The translations under genes were made by a program, and so were the position numbers. Positions 54,198 through 63,530 of a stretch of 64,000 bases of DNA are shown here, piece after piece; position 1 is the first letter of the stretch; the number at the start of each line of letters is the position of its first letter. Under the pieces are notes generated by a model, which had not been told where the DNA came from, made no database searches, and saw only the letters and a list, made by a program, of their open reading frames with translations. The DNA is from Variovorax sp. V213 (lineage in GTDB: Bacteria > Pseudomonadota > Gammaproteobacteria > Burkholderiales > Burkholderiaceae_C), in NCBI RefSeq assembly GCF_041154455.1, contig NZ_AP028664.1:5209001-5273000 (forward strand), written 5' to 3'.

Positions 54198-55486
54198 CGG
54201 ACATGACGCTGGAACATTGCGATCTGCTGATCGTCGGCGCGGGTCCTGCCGGCATGGCCGCGGCGGTGGCGGCCGCCCCCAGCGGCGCATCCATCGTCGT
54301 GATCGACGACAACCCCGCACCGGGCGGGCAGATCTGGCGCGACGGTCCCGGCGCCACGCTGCCGCCGGCCGCGCGCAAGTGGCGTGATGCGCTCGAACGC
54401 CACGCCAACATCCGCGTGCGCAGCGGCACGCGCGTCGTCGCGGCGCCTTCGCGCAACCAACTGCTGCTCGAAGACGCCGAACGCGGCTGGCGCCTGCAGT
54501 GGAACAGACTGATTCTCTGCACCGGTGCGCGCGAGCTGCTGCTGCCCTTCCCGGGTTGGACGCTGCCCGGCGTGACGGGCGCGGGCGGCCTGCAGGCGCT
54601 CATCAAGGCGGGCCTGCCGGTCGAGGGCGAACGCGTCGTGATTGCGGGCAGCGGGCCTTTGTTGCTCGCCGCCGCGGCGACGGCGCGCGCGGCGGGTGCG
54701 AAGGTCGTGCGCATCGCCGAGCAGGCTTCGTTCGCGGCAGTCGCCGGGTTTGCGGCCAGCCTGCCGAGATGGCCGGGCAAGGCTGTGCAGGCGATCACGC
54801 TGGCCGATGCGCAGTACCGCACCTCGTCGCGCATCGTCTCGGTGCAAGGCGCCACGCAGGTCGAATCGGTTCGGCTTCGCCAAGGCGGCCGCGAAGTGGA
54901 AATCGAATCCGATCGCGTGGCCTGCGGCTTCGGCCTCGTCCCCAACACGCAACTGGGCCGGATGCTCGGCTGCGCGCTTACGCCCGAAGGCATCGGCGCG
55001 CAGGCACTGGCTGTCGATGCGCGGCAGGCCACCAGCCTGGCCGACATCTACGCAGCCGGCGAATGCACCGGCTTCGGCGGCAGCGAACGCGCCCTCGCGC
55101 AGGGCACCATCGCCGGCCATGCAGCCGTCGGCAACGAGGGCGCCGCAAAGCAGCACGAACGCGAACGCGCCCGCTGGAATGCCTTCGCCGCACAGCTGGG
55201 CCGCAGCTTCGCGCTGGCGCCCGCCATCCGGCAGATGCCGCAGCCCGACACGGTCGTATGCCGCTGCGAAGACGTGCCGTTCTCGGCGCTTGCGGATTGC
55301 AGTGGCTGGACCGACGCCAAGCTCCACCGCCGCTGCGGCATGGGTGCCTGCCAGGGCCGCGTCTGCGGCGATGCCGCGCAGTTCCTTTTCGGCTGGACAC
55401 CGCCCGCGCCGCGCCCCCCGCTGTCGCCGGCGCGCATCGCAACCCTGGCCGGCCTCGCGGGCCCTGTCGATGTGGACCGACAATGA
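54194..55486 (+). CDS. FAD/NAD(P) oxidoreductase with BFD-like 2Fe-2S domain, third dehydrogenase subunit
   Basis: 430 residues from GTG in the GTGA overlap, preceded by GGAG; an ATG three codons later is the alternative. DLLIVGAGPAGMAAAVAAAP is the FAD motif and IAGSGPLLLAAAATARAAGA the NAD-type one. The C-terminal about 50 residues hold CRCEDV and CGMGACQGRVC, four Cys of a BFD-like 2Fe-2S centre. This is the usual large subunit of D-hydroxyproline dehydrogenase, passing electrons onward. It overlaps the GntR gene by 4 bases. Confidence 0.9.
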   Translation: MTDMTLEHCDLLIVGAGPAGMAAAVAAAPSGASIVVIDDNPAPGGQIWRDGPGATLPPAARKWRDALERHANIRVRSGTRVVAAPSRNQLLLEDAERGWRLQWNRLILCTGARELLLPFPGWTLPGVTGAGGLQALIKAGLPVEGERVVIAGSGPLLLAAAATARAAGAKVVRIAEQASFAAVAGFAASLPRWPGKAVQAITLADAQYRTSSRIVSVQGATQVESVRLRQGGREVEIESDRVACGFGLVPNTQLGRMLGCALTPEGIGAQALAVDARQATSLADIYAAGECTGFGGSERALAQGTIAGHAAVGNEGAAKQHERERARWNAFAAQLGRSFALAPAIRQMPQPDTVVCRCEDVPFSALADCSGWTDAKLHRRCGMGACQGRVCGDAAQFLFGWTPPAPRPPLSPARIATLAGLAGPVDVDRQ

Positions 55487-56181
55487 AGCCGAAGCAGCAC
55501 CAGAAGAAAACAATGGCCCCCCCGAAGACCGTGCCTCGTCCCCAGCCCAAACGACGGGCTGCCGACCTCGCCTATGACGCGATCGAGACGCTGCTCTCCA
55601 CGCTGCAGCTGGAGCCCGGCAGCCAGATCGTCGAAGCCGACCTCGCCGAGCGCACAGGCCTCGGCCGCACGCCGGTGCGCGAGGCATTGATGCGCATGGT
55701 GTCGATCGGCCTCATCGTGCAGCAGCCGCGCCGCGGCCTGCTGGTGTCGACCATCGACCTGGCCGACCACCTCGACGTGATCCAGACCCGGCGCGTGCTC
55801 GAACTGCTGATTGCGGCCTGCTCGGCGCGCCGCGCCACCGCGCTGCAGCGCAAGGAGATCGTGCGCTGCGCCGAGCTGATGGTGAAGGCGGCCCACCGCG
55901 GCGACCTGAACGACTACATGCAGGCCGACCGCGCGCTCGACTTCGTCAACCACCAGGCGAGCCACAACGATTCGGCGGTGAAGGCGGTGACCCCGCTCAT
56001 CGTGCAGTGCCGGCGCTTCTGGTACGCCTACCAGCACGAAGGCGAGATCGTCGAAGGTGCGAATGCGCACCTCGAACTGGCGCAGGGCATCGCGACCGGC
56101 AACGAGGCAGCGGCCACCGCCGGCGCCAATCGCCTGATGGATTACCTCGAGCTGTTCGCCCGAAAAATCATCGACAAATAG
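55483..56181 (+). CDS. GntR family regulator, FCD domain, of the hydroxyproline operon
   Basis: 232 residues. A basic N-terminal tail (MKPKQHQKK) precedes the winged helix (RTGLGRTPVREALMRMVSIG) and the helical FCD domain (VIQTRRVLELLIAACSARRA and ADRALDFVNHQASHNDSAVK). It is the last gene of the operon, joined to the dehydrogenase gene by ATGA. The probable operator is the AT-rich palindrome before the first gene, giving autoregulation; release by hydroxyproline or a pathway acid is inference. No terminator with a T-tract was seen after the stop. Confidence 0.9.
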   Translation: MKPKQHQKKTMAPPKTVPRPQPKRRAADLAYDAIETLLSTLQLEPGSQIVEADLAERTGLGRTPVREALMRMVSIGLIVQQPRRGLLVSTIDLADHLDVIQTRRVLELLIAACSARRATALQRKEIVRCAELMVKAAHRGDLNDYMQADRALDFVNHQASHNDSAVKAVTPLIVQCRRFWYAYQHEGEIVEGANAHLELAQGIATGNEAAATAGANRLMDYLELFARKIIDK

Positions 56182-56373
56182 GCCGAAGGGGGCCTCGTTC
56201 GCCCCACCGAACTGCGCGTGACTGCCGTGGCCTTCGGCGCATACTGGCTCGGAAGCGCCGGTCCTTCGCCAGTTCCCGGACCACACGATGCTCACGACAT
56301 CGCAGCGCCTGTGACGCCCGGGGGAGGAGAAGTCCTCGGGTTGGGCGCGGGGTGCGACGGCCATCGCCGCGCC

Positions 56374-56694
56374 TCAGTCCTCGGCCGGCAACGGCTCCGG
56401 TCCGGGCCAGCCCAGCAGTTCGGCCAGCCGCTGCACGATCCACCCAGCCTCGGCAGTCGATACGCCGGCTTCGGGCGTGGCCAGCCCGGCGTGGATACGG
56501 CGCAAGATCTCGCTCTCGACCGGCACCTCGGTGTGGTGCTGGATCTGCGCGTGGCCCACGAGGTGGTTGGCGAGGTCTTCGCAGATCTCGTAGCGCTCGC
56601 GCACCACGCCGATCGGCTCCGAGAGGCGCTGGCGCGCGTCGCTGTAAACCGCGAAGAACGAGGGCGGGATGAAGATCTGGTTGTCGTCGGACAT
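56374..56694 (-). CDS. Conserved hypothetical protein, 106 residues
   Basis: MSDDNQIFIPPSFFAVYSDA is the start, followed by RQRLSEPIGVVRERYEICED and EVPVESEILRRIHAGLATPE. The protein looks mainly helical, soluble and acidic. Short proteins of this kind occur widely in Comamonadaceae with no assigned role; I cannot name the family. It converges on the GntR gene. The 192 bp between them shows no clear element. Confidence 0.7.
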   Translation of the reverse strand: MSDDNQIFIPPSFFAVYSDARQRLSEPIGVVRERYEICEDLANHLVGHAQIQHHTEVPVESEILRRIHAGLATPEAGVSTAEAGWIVQRLAELLGWPGPEPLPAED

Positions 56695-56728
56695 CGCGGA
56701 TTGGATTTATAGGCTGCCCCAATGACAA

Positions 56729-56748
56729 AACGCGCCCGAGGGCGCGTT
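56729..56748 (-). terminator. AACGCGCCC/GGGCGCGTT hairpin
   Basis: Nine-pair stem with a GA centre, the same stem sequence as the tkt-gap terminator at 19772. On the minus strand it is followed by TTGTCATT, so it can end the transcript of the 56-residue gene. Confidence 0.6.
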
Positions 56749-56781
56749 CGTCGTGGCTCTTGCGAGCCTGCGGGGGCTGGA

Positions 56782-56952
56782 TCAGCCGCCCTTCTTGGCG
56801 CGCTTGCCGGGGTTCTTCTTGCTGCGCGTGGCGGTGCCGCGCTCCAGGCTGACCTTCTGGCCGCCACCGGACTTGGGCAGGGCGTAGCCGGGCAGGGGCG
56901 TCGGCTTCGGGGTGGCAACGCGGTCGGCTTCGGTACGAATTTTCTTGGGCAT
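56782..56952 (-). CDS. Small basic protein, 56 residues
   Basis: MPKKIRTEADRVATPKPTPL is followed by PGYALPKSGGGQKVSLERG and a Lys/Arg-rich end (TRSKKNPGKRAKKGG). Very basic and low in hydrophobic residues, it might bind nucleic acid. The start is chosen at MPKK; a longer frame starting 12 codons upstream is less likely. Located just ahead of a terminator hairpin and downstream of dbpA in the same direction. Function unknown. Confidence 0.6.
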   Translation of the reverse strand: MPKKIRTEADRVATPKPTPLPGYALPKSGGGQKVSLERGTATRSKKNPGKRAKKGG

Positions 56953-57050
56953 GAAAAGCTCGGGTAAAAAGTAATGTTCGAGGGCCAATTAGGCCACAGC
57001 GGGGATTTTGCCTGCCAGAAGCCGAAGCAACGGGCATGACGGGGGTTCTT

Positions 57051-58481
<1,431 letters not shown>

Positions 58482-58510
58482 CGTTCAGCAGCCGGAAGAC
58501 CGCGAGAAAA

Positions 58511-58558
58511 ACAAAGGCCTTGCCAAGCGCCCGTCGCGGGGCGTTTGCCAAGGCCCTT
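58511..58558 (-). terminator. Terminator of infA paralogue
   Basis: On the minus strand, GGGCCTTGGCAAACGCCCC and GGGCGCTTGGCAAGGCC can pair with a few bulges and are followed by TTTGTTTTTCTC. It sits between infA and dbpA and could attenuate read-through into the helicase gene. Confidence 0.6.
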
Positions 58559-58571
58559 CGTCAGTCGCGGA

Positions 58572-58844
58572 TCAGCGGCGAGGTGCGTTGTTGTTGCCGG
58601 AGTTGGTCGGCGGCGGACCGCGGCGCTCCAGATGGCGGAAGGTGATACGGCCCTTGGTCAGGTCGTAAGGCGAGAGTTCGAGCGACACCTTGTCACCCGC
58701 CAGGATGCGGATGTGGTGCTTGCGCATCTTGCCGCCGCTGTAGGCGATCAGCTGATGGCCGTTGTCGAGCGTCACGCGGTAGCGCGAGTCGGGCAGGACT
58801 TCGGTCACTGCGCCGTTCATTTCGATCAGTTCTTCCTTGGGCAT
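58572..58844 (-). CDS. infA: Translation initiation factor IF-1, paralogue
   Basis: 90 residues; the normal bacterial factor is 72. The OB fold (EELIEMNGAVTEVLPDSRYR, GHQLIAYSGGKMRKHHIRIL, KVSLELSPYDLTKGRITFRH) is complete; the extra C-terminal 18 residues (ERRGPPPTNSGNNNAPRR) are low-complexity and basic. A good AGAGG Shine-Dalgarno precedes the start. Burkholderiales often carry a second infA outside the ribosomal protein operon, and this copy next to a DEAD-box helicase gene is probably that one. Confidence 0.92.
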   Translation of the reverse strand: MPKEELIEMNGAVTEVLPDSRYRVTLDNGHQLIAYSGGKMRKHHIRILAGDKVSLELSPYDLTKGRITFRHLERRGPPPTNSGNNNAPRR

Positions 58845-58905
58845 GTGTGATTACCTCTGAATTCTCGTTCGATGTGTGTTGGATATGAAGATGGGCGTAA
58901 TTGTT

Positions 58906-59169
58906 TCAGCCTGCGCACTGCAAAGCGAGCGGGGCAACGCTGCGCGGATGGCGTTCGCGCACCCAGCCCAGGCCTTGGGCGACGGCGTAGCGTGCGGCGG
59001 CGGAATGGCTGGCAAAGCGCGGCGTGAAACGCATCACGCGGTCGTGCATGCCGCTGCCGCGGCCGGAGCGGATCGAGACGGAGGCGGCGAAGTTGCCGTC
59101 GTCCTGGTGTCGAATGAGCGGGGAAACAAGATACTTGCCCACCGCGATACTGTGTTGAATGATGTCCAT
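58906..59169 (-). CDS. Conserved hypothetical protein, 87 residues
   Basis: MDIIQHSIAVGKYLVSPLIR is followed by HQDDGNFAASVSIRSGRGSG, HDRVMRFTPRFASHSAAARY and AVAQGLGWVRER. The pattern suggests a small alpha/beta domain rich in basic residues; similar proteins occur near infA or cold-shock genes in Comamonadaceae. The start at 59169 is chosen because upstream residues look like non-coding sequence. Function unknown. Its 61-bp distance to infA allows co-transcription. Confidence 0.6.
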   Translation of the reverse strand: MDIIQHSIAVGKYLVSPLIRHQDDGNFAASVSIRSGRGSGMHDRVMRFTPRFASHSAAARYAVAQGLGWVRERHPRSVAPLALQCAG

Positions 59170-59558
59170 GAAAGCCTTGGCACCGTACGCGAAAAGTGTG
59201 CGCAAAATGCCGAAAAATAATTGAAAACGGGCGTGGGCCGGCCAGAACGGCGCGGCGGACGCGCTATTCGCTTCAACAAGAACGAAGGCAGTGGTGGCAA
59301 TCATGGGCGCCCGGTCTGGCGCTCCAACACACTGTGAAGCCGGCTGAAAGTGAAGGGGCCTGAAAAATCCAAGGGACAGTACAGGTCAGCCGGCGTAATG
59401 ACGAAGTGCTTCGTCGTGGTATCGAAACGAACCCGCCATTATAGCTTGACGGGCATGACAGTTGCTCGCCTTAAAAGAAAGCCCGGGCGGGATCGCGCTG
59501 CAAGGGACGGTCGTTCCTGCGATGTTTGCTATTGAAAATATAGCGTAACACGGTGCTG

Positions 59559-60803
59559 TCAGGCAGTCAGCGGCGATGTCGACGACGAAATCGCGGCCCG
59601 CGACCTGTGGGCTGCGCGCAACATCAGCCCCAATCCCGCGAGCTGGCAGGCCGCGCCGGCCCAGCCCACCGCACTCACGCCGACCAGATCGATCACCGCG
59701 CCGCCCAGCGCCGAGCCGGCGGCGATGCCGAGGTAGACCGCCGATGCGTTGAGCGACAGCGTCATCGGCGCCCGGTCCGGCGCCAGCCGGATCAGCCGCA
59801 CCGCCTGCGCCGGACCGAAGCCCCAGCCCGCGAAGCCCCAGAGCGCCGACAGCCCGACGATCAGCGGCAGCGCCAGGCCGCGCGGCAGCATCTGCGCCGA
59901 GAACGAGAGCCCGCCCAGGATCGCCACCAGCATCAGCGCGAAGCCCTGCGCCACGCGGTCGGCGCCGAAGCGGTCGGTGGCCCAGCCGCCGGCCGCGGTG
60001 CCGATGGCCGCCGCCACCCCGATGGCGCAGAACACCGCGCTCACGCCCTCGGCGCCGAAGCCCAGCGTGCCCGACAGGAACAGCGCAATGTAGGTGTAGA
60101 AGCTGAAGCCGCCCGTAGCCCACAGCATGGTGGTGAGCAGCGCCGGCAGCACGCCGGGCTTGCGGGTCACCGAGAAGGACGGCGTGCGCGCGGCGGCCGG
60201 TGCCGATGCCAGGCCGCGCGGCAAACCGATGGCCAGGCCCCAGGTCGCCAGCGCCGCCACCGCGGCGATCAGCAGGTAGGCCGTGCGCCAGCCGCCCCAG
60301 CCCGCGACCCATGCGCCCAGCGGCACGCCGAGCGCGACCGCCACCGTACCGCCGCCGGTCACGATGGCGAGCGCCCGGCCGCGCAGAGCAGGCGACACCA
60401 TGGCCGCCGCCACCGCGCTCGCGGTCGGCAGGAATACCCCGGCCACCAGCCCCAGCGCAACCCGCGCCAGCGCCAGCAGGCCGAATCCCTGCGCCATCGA
60501 GGCGGCCAGCGTGAGGCCCGAGAAGGCCGCGAGGCTGGCGATCAGCAGGGGCCGCCGGCCGAAGCGCGCGCACAGCGCGGCCATCAGCGGCGAGCCGATG
60601 GCGTAGCTCAGCGCGAACAGCAGTACCAACTGCCCGGCGCGCGTGGTGCTCACTTGCAGGTCGGCCGCCAGCGACGGCAGCAGGCCGGCGACCATGAAGC
60701 TTTCGGTGCCGATGGCGAAGGCGCCGAGCGCGAGCCAGGCCAGGCCGAGGGGCAGGCGTTCGGCGGGCTGCGACTGCGGGGCAATGGTGGGATCGGTGTT
60801 CAT
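59559..60803 (-). CDS. MFS transporter, DHA1 (AraJ/sugar efflux-like) type
   Basis: 414 residues with twelve predicted helices. ALGAFAIGTESFMVAGLLPS begins helix 1, and the MFS loop between helices 2 and 3 is ALCARFGRRPLLIAS. GGGTVAVALGVPLGAWVAGW is motif C of drug exporters, so efflux is the likely direction. It is divergent from the MocR-type regulator with 82 bp between starts, so control by that regulator is expected. The 254 bp on its 3' side contains no recognisable gene. Confidence 0.92.
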   Translation of the reverse strand: MNTDPTIAPQSQPAERLPLGLAWLALGAFAIGTESFMVAGLLPSLAADLQVSTTRAGQLVLLFALSYAIGSPLMAALCARFGRRPLLIASLAAFSGLTLAASMAQGFGLLALARVALGLVAGVFLPTASAVAAAMVSPALRGRALAIVTGGGTVAVALGVPLGAWVAGWGGWRTAYLLIAAVAALATWGLAIGLPRGLASAPAAARTPSFSVTRKPGVLPALLTTMLWATGGFSFYTYIALFLSGTLGFGAEGVSAVFCAIGVAAAIGTAAGGWATDRFGADRVAQGFALMLVAILGGLSFSAQMLPRGLALPLIVGLSALWGFAGWGFGPAQAVRLIRLAPDRAPMTLSLNASAVYLGIAAGSALGGAVIDLVGVSAVGWAGAACQLAGLGLMLRAAHRSRAAISSSTSPLTA

Positions 60804-60851
60804 GGCGGGACTCCGGTGAGCGTTCTGAGGCCTTCAGAATAGGCTTGAGAT

Positions 60852-60870
60852 TGGCTCTTCAAAAGAACCA
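60852..60870. promoter_or_regulatory. Inverted repeat between the MFS gene and the MocR-type gene
   Basis: TGGCTCTT, three bases (CAA), AAGAACCA: eight-base arms with a single mismatch, in the divergent spacer just before the regulator start. MocR regulators commonly bind such sites next to their own genes. Confidence 0.4.
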
Positions 60871-60885
60871 CAATTGGCGAAGTTC

Positions 60886-62340
60886 ATGGAGCCACTTTTC
60901 GAACTCGCCATCCGCCTGCCAGGCGCCGGCTCGCGCGATCTGCTGCGCGAGGTGCACCGGCAGCTGCGCGCCGCCATCCTCGATGGCCGGCTGCAGCCCG
61001 GCGCGCGTCTGCCCGCCACGCGCACGCTGGCGCAGCGGCTGGGTGTGTCGCGCAACACCATGCTCGCGGCTTACGACCTGCTGCTGAGCGAGGGCTATCT
61101 GCTGGCGCGTGCCGGCGCCGGCACGTACGTGGCCGACACCGTGCCGCTATCGCGTCGCGGCCGCGCGGTCAAAAGCACCACCAGGCGCGACCCGCGGCTG
61201 GTGCCGCTGAACGTGCCCGGCGCCGACCTCGCGCCTACGCTGCAGTCCCTGCCGTCGCGCGACGACTTTCGCGTCGGCCTGCCCGACACCGGCGCCTTTC
61301 CCTTCGACATCTGGCGCCGCCTGTCCGACCGCGCGCTGCGCCGCATCGCGCGCGAGCCGGCCGACTACGCCGATCCGCAGGGCCAAGCCGCGCTGCGCGA
61401 GGCGATCGCCAGGCATGTGTCGTTCACGCGTGCGGTCGGCTGCACCGCCGACGACATCGTGGTCACGGCTGGCGCGCAGCAGGCCTTCGGGCTGCTCGCG
61501 CGCATCCTCGTCGTGCCGGGGCGCACCGTGGTCGCGGTCGAGCAGCTCTTCTATCCTTCGCTGCGCGAGGCCCTGACGGCTGCGGGCGCGAAGGTGGTCA
61601 CCGTGCCGGTCGACGCCGAAGGCCTCTGCGTCGAGCGCCTGCCGCCCGAGGTGCGCGTGATCTGCGTGACGCCCTCGCACCAGTTCCCCACCGGCGTCGT
61701 GATGTCGCCGCAGCGGCGCGCGGCGCTGCTGGCCTTTGCGCGGGCGCGCAACGCCGTCGTCATCGAGGACGACTACGACAGCGAATTCCGCTTTGCCGGC
61801 CGCCCGCTCGATGCGCTGCAGACGCTCGACCGCGCCGAGTCGGTCTGCTACGTGGGCACTTTCTCCAAGAGCCTGTTCCCCGCGCTGCGGCTCGGCTTCG
61901 TAGTGGCGCCGCCGTGGGCGCGCGCGTCGCTGGTGCGGGCGCGTGAGCTGGCCGACTGGCATGGGCCGGTGCTCGGGCAGGAGGCGCTGGCCGCCTTCAT
62001 CGCCGAAGGGCACCTCGCACGCCACATCCGCAAGATGCGCAAGGTCTACGGGGCGCGGCGCACCGCGCTGCTCGAGGCGCTGGCGCGGCATGGCGCGGGG
62101 CGGCTCGATGTGATCCCTTCCGACGCGGGGCTGCACCTGTCGGCCTGGCTGCGCACCGGCACGCGCGACCACACCGTGGTCGCGCGCGCCGCGGCTGCCG
62201 GCATCACCCTGCCACCGCTGTCACGTTTCGCGCCGGACCCGCAGGCGCCCGGCGCGCCCAATGGCCTGGCATTCGGCTACGGCCTGGTCGGCGAATCGCA
62301 GATCGACGGTGCGATCCGTCGGCTCGCGGCGCTGCTCTGA
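60886..62340 (+). CDS. MocR/PdxR family regulator (GntR winged helix fused to aminotransferase fold)
   Basis: 484 residues from ATG at 60886; a TTG four codons upstream is the alternative. The winged helix (LREVHRQLRAAILDGRLQPG, RLPATRTLAQRLGVSRNTML) is followed by a linker and a fold type I PLP domain. Lys328 in GTFSKSLFPALRLGFVV is the Schiff-base residue, and EDDYDSEFRFAGRPLDALQ is the family signature. PdxR members activate vitamin B6 synthesis; others control transporters or amine catabolism. No pdxST genes are nearby, so a role in controlling the divergent MFS gene is more likely. Confidence 0.93.
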   Translation: MEPLFELAIRLPGAGSRDLLREVHRQLRAAILDGRLQPGARLPATRTLAQRLGVSRNTMLAAYDLLLSEGYLLARAGAGTYVADTVPLSRRGRAVKSTTRRDPRLVPLNVPGADLAPTLQSLPSRDDFRVGLPDTGAFPFDIWRRLSDRALRRIAREPADYADPQGQAALREAIARHVSFTRAVGCTADDIVVTAGAQQAFGLLARILVVPGRTVVAVEQLFYPSLREALTAAGAKVVTVPVDAEGLCVERLPPEVRVICVTPSHQFPTGVVMSPQRRAALLAFARARNAVVIEDDYDSEFRFAGRPLDALQTLDRAESVCYVGTFSKSLFPALRLGFVVAPPWARASLVRARELADWHGPVLGQEALAAFIAEGHLARHIRKMRKVYGARRTALLEALARHGAGRLDVIPSDAGLHLSAWLRTGTRDHTVVARAAAAGITLPPLSRFAPDPQAPGAPNGLAFGYGLVGESQIDGAIRRLAALL

Positions 62341-62351
62341 AGGGGCTTCAG
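62337..62351. terminator. Small palindrome at convergent gene ends
   Basis: CTGAAG, GGG, CTTCAG covers the MocR stop and the stop of the TIM-barrel gene. Six pairs only; weak. Confidence 0.25.
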
Positions 62352-63403
62352 CCGATCCCCAGCACCCGCTTGTTCGCGGCCACGTCGACGCCGCCCGCCG
62401 CGAAGTCGTCGAAGGCCCGGTCGGCCACGCGGATGATGTGGTCGGCAATGAAGGCAGCGCCTTCGCGGGCGCCGTCTTCAGGGTGCTTGATGCAGCATTC
62501 CCATTCGAGCACAGCCCAGCCGGGGAAGTCGTACTGCGCCATCTTCGAGAAGATGGCGTTGAAATCGACCTGCCCGTCGCCCAGCGAGCGGAAGCGCCCT
62601 GCCCGGTTGATCCAGCTCTGGAAGCCGCCGTACACGCCCTGCTTGCCAGTCGGGTTGAACTCGGCGTCCTTCACGTGGAAGATCTTGATGCGCTCGTGGT
62701 AGTGGTCGATGTACGCCAGGTAGTCCAGCTGCTGCAGCATGAAGTGGCTCGGGTCGTACAGCAGGCAGGCACGCGGATGGTTGTTCACGCGATCCAGGAA
62801 CATCTCGTAGCTCACGCCGTCGTGCAGGTCTTCGCCGGGGTGGATCTCGTAGCCCACGTCCACGCCCGCCGCATCGAAGGCATCGAGGATCGGCCGCCAG
62901 CGGCGCGCCAGTTCGTCGAAGGCTTCCTCGATGAGTCCCGGCGGGCGCGGTGGCCATGAGTAAAGGTACGGCCAGGCCAATGCGCCCGAGAAGGTCGCGT
63001 GGGCCGTGAGCCCGAGGTTGGCCGAGGCCTTGGCCGCGAAGTGCAGCTGCTCCACGGCCCATTGCTGGCGCCGCACCGGGTCGCCGCGCACCTCGGGAGC
63101 CGCAAAGCCGTCGAAGCCCGCGTCGTAGGCCGGATGCACCGCGACCAGCTGGCCCTGCAGGTGGGTCGACAGCTCGGTGATCTCGAGGCCGTGCGCGGCG
63201 AGCGTGCCCTTGATCTCGTCGCAGTAGGTCTTGCTCCCGGCGGCCTTCTTGAGGTCGAACAGGCGCGCATCCCAGCTCGGGATCTGCACGCCCTTGTAGC
63301 CCAGGCCGGCGGCCCAGCCGGCAATGGCGTCGAGCGAGTTGAACGGGGCTTCGTCTCCTGCGAACTGGGCCAGAAAAATGGCCGGGCCCTTGATCGTCTT
63401 CAT
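62348..63403 (-). CDS. Sugar phosphate isomerase/epimerase family TIM-barrel protein
   Basis: 351 residues from MKTIKGPAIFLAQFAGDEAP. The xylose isomerase-like barrel (AP_endonuc_2 fold) is supported by LGYKGVQIPSWDARLFDL, VGYEIHPGEDLHDGVSYEMF, LYDPSHFMLQQLDYL, IKIFHVKDAEFNPTG and WAVLEWECCIKHPEDG, which hold the Glu, His and Asp metal ligands. Relatives act in inositol or sugar catabolism. No sugar genes flank it here. It is divergent from the gamma-Glu-GABA hydrolase gene with 127 bp between the starts. Confidence 0.9.
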   Translation of the reverse strand: MKTIKGPAIFLAQFAGDEAPFNSLDAIAGWAAGLGYKGVQIPSWDARLFDLKKAAGSKTYCDEIKGTLAAHGLEITELSTHLQGQLVAVHPAYDAGFDGFAAPEVRGDPVRRQQWAVEQLHFAAKASANLGLTAHATFSGALAWPYLYSWPPRPPGLIEEAFDELARRWRPILDAFDAAGVDVGYEIHPGEDLHDGVSYEMFLDRVNNHPRACLLYDPSHFMLQQLDYLAYIDHYHERIKIFHVKDAEFNPTGKQGVYGGFQSWINRAGRFRSLGDGQVDFNAIFSKMAQYDFPGWAVLEWECCIKHPEDGAREGAAFIADHIIRVADRAFDDFAAGGVDVAANKRVLGIG

Positions 63404-63530
63404 GGCTTGTCTTCCTTCTTGGTCGTAGAGGCGTTGAAAGCATACTTGGCGTGTCGTCCGACCCCGTGCGAGAGGCCAAAGCGCCAAAATGGACTTTCCT
63501 TTTCGCTCAGCACGTCCTGCCAGTCCCGAG

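Noticed and set aside
56722..56967. 81-codon + strand frame opposite the small basic protein
   Set aside because: No ribosome site and no recognisable sequence. The minus-strand small protein has a terminator hairpin immediately after it and a typical basic composition.
59553..60842. 429-codon + strand frame over the MFS gene
   Set aside because: Gln/Arg/Ala-rich with no hydrophobic pattern; the minus strand encodes a twelve-helix transporter.
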